The notes: a model not told the origin generated them from the letters alone. DNA of 36,978 bases from Actinomycetota bacterium (GCA_003168255.1 PMSU01000051.1:1-36978); one strand, 5' to 3'; positions 16,631-25,018 are shown, counted from the first letter of the stretch. A program made the numbers and translations.

Positions 16631-16676
16631 CGACATCGACATCGACATCGACATCGACATCGACATCGACATCGAC
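16631..16676 (+). repeat. CGACAT hexamer tandem array
   Basis: Seven perfect copies of CGACAT plus a partial CGAC lie between the TetR-type operator and the GGAG ribosome-binding site (16677-16680) of the SDR gene. The unit is 6 bases, so gain or loss of copies changes promoter-to-start spacing but not reading frame. Read in the SDR frame it encodes Arg-His repeats. Confidence 0.9.
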
Positions 16677-16687
16677 GGAGCGGGCGG

Positions 16688-17539
16688 GTGAGCCGCAGAT
16701 CCCTCGCGGATGCGGGGATCGTGCTGACCGGAGCGTCCAGCGGGATCGGCAGGGCACTGGCCTTCGCGCTCGCCGAGCGGGGGGCGAGGCTCGTCATCGC
16801 CGCTCGCCGGGTGCCCAGCCTTGAGGAGATCGCCGATCGGATCGAGCTGGCCGGCCGTACCCGCCCGCACGTGATCGAGGCCGACCTGTCCCGTCCTGGT
16901 GCCGCCGCCGGTCTGGCCGAGAAGGCGACGGCCGCGCTGGGCAGGGTGCAGGTGCTGATCAACAACGCGGGGGTCGGCTTGGTGGCCGGGCAGGGCCTGG
17001 TCGGTGACAACGAGCAGGCGCGGGCGGTGTTCGAGACGAACCTCTGGTCGCCCGTCGCGCTGACCTGGTCGCTGCTGCCCGACCTGCGGGCCGAGCGCGG
17101 TCTGGTGGTCAACGTCACCTCCAGCCTCCAGTCGGTGCCGGTCCCGCTGCTCGGCTACTACGGCGCGTCCAAGGCGGCGCTCGCCCACCTGACCCGCACG
17201 TTGCGCCACGAAGTGGCCGGTTTTGGCGTCTCGGTGCTGGAGTACGTCCCAGGAGCGACCGACACCGACGCCCGCGATGTCGGACTGTTGCCCTGGCGGA
17301 ATGGGCCGATGCGCACTCCGCCTCCGGTATCGGCCGAGTCGGCGGCCAAGGCGATCGTCAAGGCCATCGAGCGCGGCGAACGGCGTCGTGTCTACCCCGC
17401 GACGTCCCTGCTGCCGCTGGAGATCCCGGCGATCGGCCGGTTGATCGCTGCGATCGTGACCCGCCGTATCGACACCGGCCCCACCCCCACTCCCGGCTCC
17501 ACTCCCGGCTCCACGATGAAGACCAGGACATCTCCATGA
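16688..17539 (+). CDS. Short-chain dehydrogenase/reductase (SDR)
   Basis: This 283-residue classical SDR has the cofactor motif TGASSGIG near residue 14, an acidic/Arg region AARRVPS suggesting NADP(H), the NNAG motif, and catalytic Ser...Tyr-x3-Lys in YYGASKAALAHL. GTG 16688 follows GGAG with 7-base spacing. An in-frame TTG at 16607 would add an Arg-His repeat leader and is less likely. The C-terminus ends in a low-complexity PTPGSTPGST tail from a DNA repeat. The substrate is unknown. Divergent placement from the FAH-TetR pair suggests joint control. Confidence 0.88.
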   Translation: MSRRSLADAGIVLTGASSGIGRALAFALAERGARLVIAARRVPSLEEIADRIELAGRTRPHVIEADLSRPGAAAGLAEKATAALGRVQVLINNAGVGLVAGQGLVGDNEQARAVFETNLWSPVALTWSLLPDLRAERGLVVNVTSSLQSVPVPLLGYYGASKAALAHLTRTLRHEVAGFGVSVLEYVPGATDTDARDVGLLPWRNGPMRTPPPVSAESAAKAIVKAIERGERRRVYPATSLLPLEIPAIGRLIAAIVTRRIDTGPTPTPGSTPGSTMKTRTSP

Positions 17540-17733
17540 TGATCACCCCACGGCAGGAGAAGACCGGTGCCATCCTCGGGGTTGTGTTCTCCGCGGGCGC
17601 CAGCACTACTGCTGGGACCTCGACCTGTCCATCCTTCGCGAGATCGTTACCATCGACGGATACCCCTCCTGTTCGTCGGGAGTTTCCGCCCCGGGCTTTA
17701 CCGCTTTGTCGTGCGATGCTAGTGCAGCAATGA
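17536..17733 (+). CDS. Short uncharacterised ORF coupled to the SDR gene
   Basis: An ATG overlaps the SDR stop (ATGATG), and the 65-residue frame begins MMITPRQEKTGAILGVVFSAG, which could be the start of a one-helix protein. The rest has no hydrophobic or domain pattern and runs into the PucR-type gene. It may be the decayed 5' end of a further operon gene. I do not recognise it. Confidence 0.2.
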   Translation: MMITPRQEKTGAILGVVFSAGASTTAGTSTCPSFARSLPSTDTPPVRREFPPRALPLCRAMLVQQ

Positions 17734-18953
17734 GACACGCGGATGGCAGTGGGGTGCAGGCGGCAGAGTCGCTTGCGGTGCGGGCGCTGGAGCGGGTACC
17801 CGCCTTGGCTGACGCACTGGTGTGGACCATCCAGGAGCAGAATCCCGGCTATCGCATCATGGCCGTCGTGCCGCGTGACGATCTGTGGCGCTCGTGCCAT
17901 GACAACATTGCCCGCGTGCTGGAGCTGATCGCCGAGGGCGCGGCCGAGGGCGGCGCGGCCGACACCGACGAGCGTTTCGACGCCGCGCGGGCGACCGGCC
18001 GGCGGCGGGCCGAGCAGGGCATGCCGCTGGACGACGTGCTGCGCTCGTTCCGGCTGGGCGGCCGGCTGGTCTGGGAAGCCCTGATCGACCAGGCGCACGC
18101 CGACAACCTGGCCGGTACCGACGGCCTGCTGGATGTGGCGACCCGGGTATGGGAGGTCGTCGACGCGACCTCGGCGCAGGTGACCGCCGCCTACCGCGCG
18201 GCGGAAGGTGACTTGCTGCGCGCCGATGCGCAGCGGATGGCGGCCCTGTGGGAAGGGCTGCTGCACGGCCGGGCGAAGGACACGGCGTTCGCGCACGAGA
18301 TTTCCGGGATCCTCGGGGTGCCCGTGGAGGGCAGCTACGTGGTCGTGCTGGCCGACGCCGGGGCAGGCAAGAAGGCGACCCAGCTAGCGCAGCGGCTCGC
18401 CGCCCAGGACATCGTCTCGGCGTGGCAGGTACGCGCTGATTCCCTGGTCGGGTTGCTCGCCTTGCGGCAGCCCGCGCTGGACGGGATGCTGGGCGTCCTG
18501 CGCGAGGTCCTGACCACCCCGGCGGGTGTGTCCCTGGCCGTGCGCGGCCTGGCCGAGGTGGATGCCGCTTACCGGCAGGCCGCGCTCGCGCGGCGCACCA
18601 TCCTCGGCGACCGGGCGGAGGTGGCCGCGCTGGGGGAGAGGCTGGTGGACGCCCTGCTGCTCAGCTCGCCCGAGCTGGCCAGCCAGCTCGTGCACCGCTG
18701 GCTGGGGGACTTGCTGGTCATCGCGCCCGTCGAACGCGGGCTGCTGCTCGGGACCCTTCAGATCTGGGCCGCCATGGGCGGCTCGATCAAGCACACCGCC
18801 GACGCAGCGTTCTGCCACCGCAACACGGTCCTCAACCGGCTACAGCGGATGCAGGCCATCACCGGCCACGACTTCGCCGACCCGTCGTGCCTGGTCGAGC
18901 TCAAGCTCGCGCTGCGGGCCGCCGCCCTGCTGCCCGATTACCCGCGGACGTAA
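17730..18953 (+). CDS. PucR/CdaR-type helix-turn-helix regulator
   Basis: This 407-residue protein has an N-terminal helical region (about 25-165) that resembles the RsbRD-like sensor of this family (GMPLDDVLRSFRLGGRLVWE), a central GGDEF-like remnant (about 190-300), and a C-terminal PucR HTH_30 domain (about 345-395) with IKHTADAAFCHRNTVLNRLQ. PucR-type proteins usually activate nearby catabolic genes. The start is uncertain: ATG 17730 is chosen, while TTG 17706 and GTG 17754 are possible. It lies upstream of the molybdenum hydroxylase genes in the same direction, so it may control them. Confidence 0.85.
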   Translation: MRHADGSGVQAAESLAVRALERVPALADALVWTIQEQNPGYRIMAVVPRDDLWRSCHDNIARVLELIAEGAAEGGAADTDERFDAARATGRRRAEQGMPLDDVLRSFRLGGRLVWEALIDQAHADNLAGTDGLLDVATRVWEVVDATSAQVTAAYRAAEGDLLRADAQRMAALWEGLLHGRAKDTAFAHEISGILGVPVEGSYVVVLADAGAGKKATQLAQRLAAQDIVSAWQVRADSLVGLLALRQPALDGMLGVLREVLTTPAGVSLAVRGLAEVDAAYRQAALARRTILGDRAEVAALGERLVDALLLSSPELASQLVHRWLGDLLVIAPVERGLLLGTLQIWAAMGGSIKHTADAAFCHRNTVLNRLQRMQAITGHDFADPSCLVELKLALRAAALLPDYPRT

Positions 18954-19207
18954 ATTACCCGCGAACGCGAGTAGTCCGCATCGAACTACTTGTGCACCGC
19001 GCACAGCTGGAATGCGGAAAAAGTAGTCACGACGCTGATAGGCACTTACCGCGCGCTCGATGACACTGTTAATCACCATTTACAAGCATGATTCTCCTCC
19101 TCCGGGGGATCACCTCCCGCAGCAGCCGTCACCTGGGACGACGTGCGCCAGCTATGTCCAATTCTGCCTAATTCATGGCAGTTAGGCTCACCGAGAGAGG
19201 CTTCTCC
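18954..19207. promoter_or_regulatory. Intergenic region upstream of the molybdenum hydroxylase operon
   Basis: About 250 bases without a gene. AGTAGT (18970-18975) and ACTACT (18985-18990) form a short dyad, and another AGTAGT follows near 19024; these are candidate regulator half-sites. On the minus strand a strong GGAGGAGGAG precedes an ATG near 19090, but its frame stops after six codons. Confidence 0.25.
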
Positions 19208-21544
19208 TTGGCGGCTCATCATGATCCATCGGACAATTCGGATGCACAATCCTCCGGGCTGGATCGCCGCCGGTTCCTGGGTTTTCTTATCGCCGCCCCG
19301 ACATTGGCGGTGGGCGTACAGTTCATCCCCGGGCTGGCCGGCCGGCAGGCCGCGGACGCATCGATCATCACGCCGCCGGAACCGGAAGAGATCTTCGATC
19401 TCGGCGACGCGCAGGACCTGGCAGCCGCGCCGACCGCGGGCCTGATCACCGTGGTGGTCAACCCCGATGGGACGGCGTCGTTCGCGGCGATCCGTACCGA
19501 GGTGGGCCAGGGCATGACCACGGCGATCGCCATGATCATCGCCGAGTACCTGGACATAGAAGTGCATCAGGTGAGCATCACTCTGGCCGACGCGCGCCCT
19601 GAGCTGCTCCTCAACCAGCTCACCGGTGGCTCCAACTCGATGCGCAGCCAGTACACTCCGACCGCCAACGCCGCGCAACTCGCGAAACAGCAGCTTGTCG
19701 CCGCGGCGGCCAGGAAGTGGAACGTCTCACCCTCGGCGCTGCGCACCGCCAGCGGCACGGTGATCCACCCGGACGGGCGCAAGGCTGGCTACGGTGAGCT
19801 GGCCACGCTGGCAGCCGTCACGAAGACGCGGCGGGTGGCACTGCCGGAGTTCAAGGCCAAGGATCGCGCTGAGTTCAGGATCCTGGGTCATCCGACCCCG
19901 CGCATCGACGCGTACGACATCGTGACCGGGCAGAAGACGTTCTGCACGGACATCCAGGTTCCCGGTGCGCTGCCGACCATGGTGGCCCGGCCCCCGACGA
20001 TCAACGGGACGGTCGTTTCGGTGAACAACACCGAGGCGATCCTGGCCATGCCCGGCATCACCGACGTCGTGCCCATCTCCACCGGCGTGGCGATCCGCGG
20101 GCAGACCCACGGCCAGTGCATCGACGCGATCCAGAAGATCAAGGTGACCTGGGGGCCCGGGACGGTCGACAGCTATTCCGACTCGACAGTGCTGTCCGCG
20201 CTGGTGGCCGCGGAGCCGCCGTTCCTGGTGCCGCCGGTAGGCGACCTCACGACCGAGGGCGCCTTCACGTTCTACTTCGCCAGCAACACCCCGCTGGAGC
20301 CAGACAACGCGATCGCCGTCGTGACACCCACCAGCGCGGAGATCTGGTCCTGCCTGAAGGTGCCGATCGACGCGCTGCAGGACATCGCCATCCAGCTTGA
20401 CCTACCGCAGGACGCGGTGACCGTCCACGTGGCCGAGGGCGGCGGGTCATTCGGCCGGCATCTGTTCCACGACGCGGCCACCGAGGCGGTCGAGGCGGCG
20501 CAGAAGATCGGCAAGCCGGTGCACCTGATGTGGTCGCGCACCGACACGTTCCGGCAGGGCCGCACGCACCCGATGGCCATCTCCCGGGTCCAGGCGACCA
20601 CGCTGCTCGGCAACGTGGTCACCTACCAGCAGTACCACACCGACGTGCAGACCAGCTTCAGCCACGGCCTGGGTGAGATCCTCACCGCCACCGCGGCGAG
20701 CCTGCCCATCGTGGGCAACTTCACCTTCGCCGAGACGATCTTCCTGCTGTCCCAGTCCTCGCCCTACAACTTCGGGGTCACCACGCAGCTGCTCAACGAG
20801 ATCCCGCTGGAGTTCAACACCGGCAGCATGCGCAACATCTACTCCCCCAACGCGGTGACCGCGGAGGAACTCATCGTCGACCAGCTCGCCGCCCAGTTCG
20901 GGCAGGATCCGGTGGCGTTCCGGCAGGCGTTCCTCAAGGACAGCCGCGTGCTCGCCGTGCTGAACAAGGCGGCCGAGGTAGGCAACTGGGGCAAGACGAT
21001 GCCCGCGCACTGCGCTCAGGGGATCGCGGTGCACTCCGAATACCAGGCTGCGGTCGCGGTTCTGGTCGAGATCAACTGCACCCCGCAGGTAGTGAACCGG
21101 AAGGTCCATAACGGGTACACCGGCCCCCGGGTCACTAAGGTGCTGGTCGTGGCCGACCCCGGCTTCTGCATCAACCCGCTGGGCTTCGAGGCGCAGATGA
21201 TCGGCGGCGTCGAAGACGGCATCGGCCTCGCGCTCACGGCCAGCATGCATCTTCAGAACGGCCTCTTCCTGGAGGGAAGCTGGGACAACTTCTTCTACAC
21301 CCGGGAGTGGAACACCCCGCCAGACATCCAGGTCATCATCACGAACACGTCGAGCTCACCGTCCGGTGCGGGTGAGCTGGCCGTCGCGCCGACGTTCGCC
21401 GCGGTGGCGTGCGCGTACGCCCGCGCCACCGGCACCATGCCGACCTCGTTCCCGATCAACCACGGCACCTTGGGGTTCACCCCGTACCCGGCCGAACCGT
21501 CTACGCCGCAGTCGCCCACCGACGGCCTGAAATACACCTTCTGA
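19208..21544 (+). CDS. Molybdopterin-binding large subunit of a xanthine oxidase-family hydroxylase (IorB type), Tat-exported
   Basis: This 778-residue protein has a twin-arginine signal, RRRFLGFLIAAPTLAVG, at residues 20-36. The body matches the isoquinoline 1-oxidoreductase beta (IorB)/aldehyde oxidoreductase class: EVGQGMTTAIAMIIAEYL, GGSFGRHLFHDAATEAV (cofactor loop) and GAGELAVAP near the C-terminus with the likely catalytic Glu723. Such enzymes hydroxylate N-heterocycles or aldehydes using Mo-molybdopterin. TTG 19208 is preferred because GAGAGG lies 7 bases upstream; ATG 19175 lacks a ribosome-binding site. The iron-sulfur subunit follows after 9 bases. No FAD subunit is encoded nearby, as in Ior-type enzymes that pass electrons to a cytochrome. 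Confidence 0.88.
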   Translation: MAAHHDPSDNSDAQSSGLDRRRFLGFLIAAPTLAVGVQFIPGLAGRQAADASIITPPEPEEIFDLGDAQDLAAAPTAGLITVVVNPDGTASFAAIRTEVGQGMTTAIAMIIAEYLDIEVHQVSITLADARPELLLNQLTGGSNSMRSQYTPTANAAQLAKQQLVAAAARKWNVSPSALRTASGTVIHPDGRKAGYGELATLAAVTKTRRVALPEFKAKDRAEFRILGHPTPRIDAYDIVTGQKTFCTDIQVPGALPTMVARPPTINGTVVSVNNTEAILAMPGITDVVPISTGVAIRGQTHGQCIDAIQKIKVTWGPGTVDSYSDSTVLSALVAAEPPFLVPPVGDLTTEGAFTFYFASNTPLEPDNAIAVVTPTSAEIWSCLKVPIDALQDIAIQLDLPQDAVTVHVAEGGGSFGRHLFHDAATEAVEAAQKIGKPVHLMWSRTDTFRQGRTHPMAISRVQATTLLGNVVTYQQYHTDVQTSFSHGLGEILTATAASLPIVGNFTFAETIFLLSQSSPYNFGVTTQLLNEIPLEFNTGSMRNIYSPNAVTAEELIVDQLAAQFGQDPVAFRQAFLKDSRVLAVLNKAAEVGNWGKTMPAHCAQGIAVHSEYQAAVAVLVEINCTPQVVNRKVHNGYTGPRVTKVLVVADPGFCINPLGFEAQMIGGVEDGIGLALTASMHLQNGLFLEGSWDNFFYTREWNTPPDIQVIITNTSSSPSGAGELAVAPTFAAVACAYARATGTMPTSFPINHGTLGFTPYPAEPSTPQSPTDGLKYTF

Positions 21545-21553
21545 GGAGTGCTC

Positions 21554-22039
21554 GTGCCCACCTACACCTTCATCCTCAACGACAATCAGGTCAGCGTCGA
21601 CTGCGACGGGAACGTGCGGCTGCTGTGGGTGCTGCGCGACATCCTGGGCGTCACCGGGCCGAAGTACGGCTGCGGCCTGCGGGTCTGCCGGGCCTGTACG
21701 TGCCACATCAACGGCCTGGCGTTCAACCCGTGCTCCGTTCCGGTCTCGCAGATCAAGCCGACCGACAAGATCACCACGATCGAGGGGCTGGCCGCCACCG
21801 ACCCGACCGGCGAGAACGGCTTGCACCCGATGCAGGAGGCGTGGCTCAAAAAAGACGTCGCCCAGTGCGGCTACTGCCAGCCCGGGCAGATCATGACCGC
21901 GGTGGCCCTGGTCAAGGAACTCCAGTCCGAGGGCCGCGAGGTCACGGACGCGGACCTGGACAAGATCCGCAACATCTGCCGGTGCGGCACCTACTACCGG
22001 ATCCGCGAGGCGATCAAGGCAGGCGCCAAGAACATGTGA
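21554..22039 (+). CDS. [2Fe-2S] small subunit of the molybdenum hydroxylase (IorA type)
   Basis: This 161-residue protein carries two [2Fe-2S] clusters. The plant-ferredoxin-like N-domain has Cys40, Cys45, Cys48 and Cys60 (CGLRVCRAC then C). The usual CGxC is CRAC here. The helical C-domain has CGYCQPGQ (Cys105, Cys108) and CRCGTY (Cys142, Cys144). It relays electrons from the molybdenum centre of the large subunit and would be co-exported with it, as it has no signal of its own. GTG 21554 is chosen because GAGGAG sits 5 bases upstream; GTG 21548 lies inside that site. The stop overlaps the start of a moaA fragment. Confidence 0.9.
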   Translation: MPTYTFILNDNQVSVDCDGNVRLLWVLRDILGVTGPKYGCGLRVCRACTCHINGLAFNPCSVPVSQIKPTDKITTIEGLAATDPTGENGLHPMQEAWLKKDVAQCGYCQPGQIMTAVALVKELQSEGREVTDADLDKIRNICRCGTYYRIREAIKAGAKNM

Positions 22040-22236
22040 AGCGTTTCGCCGGCGGCCCAGAGCGGGTCGGCATCATCGGATCGGTCACCAGGCCATACTG
22101 CGGGACGTGCGACCGGGTCCGGCTGACAGCGGACGGCCAGATCCGCAATTGCCTGTTCGCCCGGGAGGAGAGCGATCTGCGCACGGCGCTGCGAGCCGGC
22201 GCCGATGATGGCGAGGTGGCCGCGATCTGGGAACGT
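22036..22236 (+). pseudogene. moaA: moaA 3' fragment (GTP 3',8-cyclase C-terminal cluster region)
   Basis: From a GTG overlapping the IorA stop, the frame reads RVGIIGSVTRPYCGTCDRVR, LTADGQIRNCLFAREESDLR and onward. This is the C-terminal [4Fe-4S] region of MoaA (CxxC...C), the enzyme that starts molybdopterin synthesis. The radical-SAM N-terminal two thirds are missing, and similarity ends near 22236, where an acyl-CoA ligase fragment begins on the other strand. It cannot be a working MoaA. Its position behind two molybdenum-enzyme genes suggests that an operonic cofactor gene was lost. Confidence 0.8.
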
Positions 22237-22239
22237 GCC

Positions 22240-22570
22240 GTGCCGCCAAGTGGATCCCGGCTAGGTGGAAGAGGGGGACGGTCACCAGGCTGACCGTGCC
22301 CATGTGCGCGTCGGGCAATTCGGCGGGAAGGCGGCCGGTGAGGACGAGCCCCCGCAGGTGGCAGGCAGCCCGGGCGACGGCCCTCTCGTGCTCCGCCACG
22401 GTCAGCCGCCGGTCCCCCTGCACGAGTAGCTCGCGCTCCGGCCATCGCCTGGCCGTCAGGAGGAAGTCTGCCACCGCGCGGGGACGCTGGCCGTAGGCCA
22501 GACAGGGGTGCCCGGCTACCTGCACTCGGCTGACCTGCCTCCCCCACGCGGGCAGCTCGCGATCTGCCAT
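22240..22570 (-). pseudogene. AMP-dependent acyl-CoA ligase fragment with an internal deletion
   Basis: ATG 22570 follows GAGGTGG and begins MADRELPAWGRQV, then has the family N-terminal pattern ADFLLTARRWPERELLVQGD and RLTVAEHERAVARAACHLRG. It then jumps directly to MGTVSLVTVPLFHLAGIH, which belongs further along such ligases; the AMP-binding P-loop between them is missing. The rest of the enzyme (more than 350 residues) is absent. It is clearly a decayed gene. Confidence 0.7.
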
Positions 22571-22719
22571 CTGTCCACCTCGCGATGTCGTCGGCGCGCG
22601 GGCCACCGGACCTAGATGCTGCTATTCATCGACATGGTACAACATAAAGAATTTTGTTCCTTGCAGTGTCTAGTATAAGACGGCGTCCGCCAGCAGAGAG
22701 CAGGCTATGACTGAGTCCG

Positions 22720-22792
22720 CCCTCTTGAGCAGGCACGTCAACCACTACGGATCGTCGCGATGGAGCTTGAGGCTCCGCGGCCTGGGGAGGTG
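22720..22792 (+). pseudogene. Zinc-type alcohol dehydrogenase 5' fragment
   Basis: Only about 24 codons are left. They read QPLRIVAMELEAPRPGEV, the typical first strand of MDR/zinc alcohol dehydrogenases (PLxIEEVxLxxPxxGEV). There is no start codon in frame and similarity ends at 22792, where a reversed aldehyde dehydrogenase fragment begins. Confidence 0.5.
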
Positions 22793-22796
22793 ACGT

Positions 22797-22871
22797 CGAG
22801 ATGCGGGCGGTTGCAGGGTTGATCACCTCAAGAGAGCGCGCAGCGTCCACGCTCTCGCCGTTGATCGTCAT
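22797..22871 (-). pseudogene. Aldehyde dehydrogenase 5' fragment
   Basis: ATG 22871 begins MTINGESVDAARSLEVINPA, the canonical N-terminus of NAD-dependent aldehyde dehydrogenases (INGxxV...xxVxNPAT). Similarity ends after about 25 codons, where the alcohol dehydrogenase fragment abuts in the opposite direction. The junction marks a rearrangement. Confidence 0.55.
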
Positions 22872-22947
22872 GAGCGGGTTAATCGCTACACCACCAAGTT
22901 CTGCCAGCGGGATACGCTGACATCCGATTATCTACATCACCAGTGCC

Positions 22948-22969
22948 CAGATCATCTGATCTGTATAGT
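22948..22969 (+). promoter_or_regulatory. Dyad operator abutting a -10 box upstream of the enoyl-CoA hydratase relic
   Basis: CAGATCA-TC-TGATCTG (22948-22963) is a perfect 7-bp inverted repeat immediately followed by TATAGT (22964-22969), a good -10 hexamer. The downstream gene (23035) is broken, so the promoter may be a leftover of a regulated catabolic operon. Confidence 0.45.
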
Positions 22970-23034
22970 AGGATCCATGCTCATATGGAAATCCGCTCGG
23001 GCGGTCACCCTCGGGTAGTCAGCACAGAGGCGCC

Positions 23035-23534
23035 ATGGATCTGAAGGTCACGAAGTACTCCATCGACCCCGCCGGGATAGCGACCGTCACGCTCTCGCGC
23101 CCGGGCCGGGCGAACTTCCCGCCGAGTACGGGCTGTCCTGGATCCTGCCGCGGCTGATGGGTGTCACGCATGCCGCCGATCTGATCTTGACCGGCCGCAT
23201 GGCGACCGCAGGCGAACTACGCCATACCGGGTTCTTCACTAAAGTGCTGCCCCGGGAGGGGTTCCTGGAGGCGGTCTACGATTACGCCCGGACACTGGCG
23301 AGTGTCTCCCCGTCGGCGGCGACCACGGCGAAGCGGCAGATCTGGGGCAACCTGCTCAGTGCCGACCCGGCTGCCTGCGTCGAAGCCAGCAAGCTCCTCA
23401 TCGGGCAGCATATGAGCCACCCTGATTATGCCGAGGCCATCGCCGCCATGAGGGAGGGCCGGCCCGCCAAGTTCGGGCCGGCACCTGGCGGCGAAGGCCA
23501 CCGCGGGCGAAGGACCCAGACGACCCCGAAGTAA
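23035..23534 (+). pseudogene. Enoyl-CoA hydratase/isomerase with a large internal deletion
   Basis: The start (ATG 23035) reads MDLKVTKYSIDPAGIATVTL then SRPGRA, a normal crotonase N-terminus. It then jumps, with a frame change near 23115, to AEYGLSWILPRLMGVTHAAD, LILTGRMATAGELRHTGF and the usual C-terminal half to 23534. About 100 residues with the first oxyanion-hole region are gone. Intact relatives hydrate enoyl-CoA in fatty-acid or aromatic catabolism. This copy is dead, but it agrees with the catabolic theme around it. Confidence 0.8.
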
Positions 23535-23594
23535 TATGCCGCTGCGCGCGTTTACCGGGCTGGCCAGGCCGGCTCCCTGCTGAAGAAGGATCGT

Positions 23595-24467
23595 GTGAGC
23601 CAGACAGCGCCAAGCGACGGCAACGCGCTCAGAACGCGTCCTGAGGAGGCCGCGCTCACGCCCGGCAGCGCCAAATCCTTGCTGCTGACCATCCTCGGCG
23701 AGCTGGTGTGGCCGACGAATCGTCCCGCGCGGACGGGGGCCCTCCTGCACGTGATGAAGGGGCTGGGTCTTGAGGAGCAAACCGCCCGGCAGGCGATTGC
23801 GCGCGGCGCCGCGGCGGGCTGGCTCCGCGCGGAACGCCGCGGCCGGGAAGTGAGCTGGCACCTGACTGAATCAGCCAAGCGCATCTTCGAGGAGGGGTCA
23901 CGCCGGGTCACTTCCATGGTCAGGACCTTCGATGACTGGGATGGCACCTGGCTGATCGTGTTGGTCTCCATCCCTAATTCGCACCGCTCTGCCAGGAAGA
24001 GGCTGTACACGGGCCTTACCTGGGCGGGATTCGGCAATCCCGCACCTGGCGTATGGCTAAGCCCGCACCCCGAGCGCCGCCAGGAGGTCGCCTCCCTCAT
24101 CGGCCAGCTGGACCTGATCGCTCACACCATGTCGTTCCGGGGGCGGGTGTCTGACATCGGCCTCGACGAGAAGCGCATCGTGGCCAGCGGCTGGGATCTG
24201 GATGCGATCAGTCAGCACTATGCCCAGATCCTCGCTGCGTTGGCGGATGCCCATCCCGCCCCGGGGGACGACATGCTGTTCACCCACATACGCATGATCA
24301 GCGAATGGCAGCGCTTCCCGTTCTCTGACCCCCACTTGCCCGAACAGCTTCTGCCGGACTGGATCGGGCGCCAGGCCGCCCAGCGGATACGAGACCTTCG
24401 TGCCCAGTGGCTCATACCTGTCCGGGATCGATGGGCCGAGGTCAACGCAGACGGGGAAGAACCCTAA
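23595..24467 (+). CDS. paaX: PaaX-family transcriptional regulator
   Basis: This intact 290-residue protein has a PaaX N-terminal winged helix (about 25-95, with SLLLTILGELVWPTNRPA and EEQTARQAIARGAAAGWL), the central PaaX domain (about 110-185, with DDWDGTWLIVLVSIPNSHR and TWAGFGNPAPGVWLSPHP) and a C-terminal domain ending RDLRAQWLIPVRDRWAEV. PaaX of E. coli represses phenylacetate genes and responds to phenylacetyl-CoA; the ligand here is not known. GTG 23595 follows AGAAGGA. All its likely targets in this window (ligase, hydratase, P450) are broken, so it may be orphaned or act elsewhere. Confidence 0.88.
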   Translation: MSQTAPSDGNALRTRPEEAALTPGSAKSLLLTILGELVWPTNRPARTGALLHVMKGLGLEEQTARQAIARGAAAGWLRAERRGREVSWHLTESAKRIFEEGSRRVTSMVRTFDDWDGTWLIVLVSIPNSHRSARKRLYTGLTWAGFGNPAPGVWLSPHPERRQEVASLIGQLDLIAHTMSFRGRVSDIGLDEKRIVASGWDLDAISQHYAQILAALADAHPAPGDDMLFTHIRMISEWQRFPFSDPHLPEQLLPDWIGRQAAQRIRDLRAQWLIPVRDRWAEVNADGEEP

Positions 24468-24470
24468 CCG

Positions 24471-25018
24471 GCGGAGGCTCCGGCCCGCCTGCACCGGGAC
24501 ATTCCCCACGGTCGTCGGCTTCGTCGCGGTGCGGCCGATCGTAATGGGGGCGTAGGCGCGCAGAAACTCCTCGATCGCGGTGTCCATGAGCCCTGGCTCT
24601 GCCACCAGCCGGCGCCGGTCCGGCCCGCGATCGCGTCGATGAGGGCGGTCGCTTTGGCGCGCGTGATCGCCTCAAGCTCGCGGATCCGCGGTTTGGTGAA
24701 CAGCGGGAGCAGGACGCGGCGCTGCCCGTTGTGCTCTGGCGGATCTGACGTTATGGGAGGCATTTTCAACTCGCGGCCGGGAGGCGGAACGGGGCCGGTC
24801 GCTTCCAGCACGCGTGAGGAGAAGGTTTCGGGATCGTGCGCGATCCTGGTTATCTCTTCGTGCCGGACTGGCAGGACGGCGCCTCCTCGCCGCGTGGTGC
24901 GCGCGACGGGGCATTCGGTGCGCATCGCGGACCAGGTTGAGTAAGGGTCTTCGAGGTAGGCGGCATCGAACTGATCGAAGTCGGTCGCCCAATCCGCGGG
25001 CAGCCTCCTTGGCTCCAT
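24471..25018 (-). pseudogene. Cytochrome P450, deleted and truncated
   Basis: ATG 25018 follows AAGGAG with 8-base spacing. The N-terminal part is normal: AYLEDPYSTWSAMRTECPVA, SSRVLEATGPVPPPGRELKM and ITSDPPEHNGQRRVLLPLFT. Near 24610 it jumps to another frame that reads MDTAIEEFLRAYAPITIGRT, the ExxR-side region after the I helix. The oxygen-binding AGxDT segment is missing, and the frame ends near 24475 before the heme-ligand cysteine. It cannot bind heme properly. The upstream ferredoxin-reductase-like relic would have been its electron partner. Confidence 0.8.

Noticed and set aside
16631..16676. CGACAT array considered as a CRISPR or iteron array
   Set aside because: The unit is only 6 bases with no spacers, and no replication or Cas genes are nearby.
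16618..17118. Minus-strand frame with Met-Ser-Met-Ser and Cys-Arg repeats through the CGACAT array
   Set aside because: It is the reverse reading of the hexamer array and the SDR gene. There is no domain or ribosome-binding site.
19060..19100. Strong minus-strand GGAGGAGGAG before an ATG near 19090
   Set aside because: The frame stops after six codons and the next ATG opens a frame that only shadows the PucR-type gene's 3' end. It is most likely chance.
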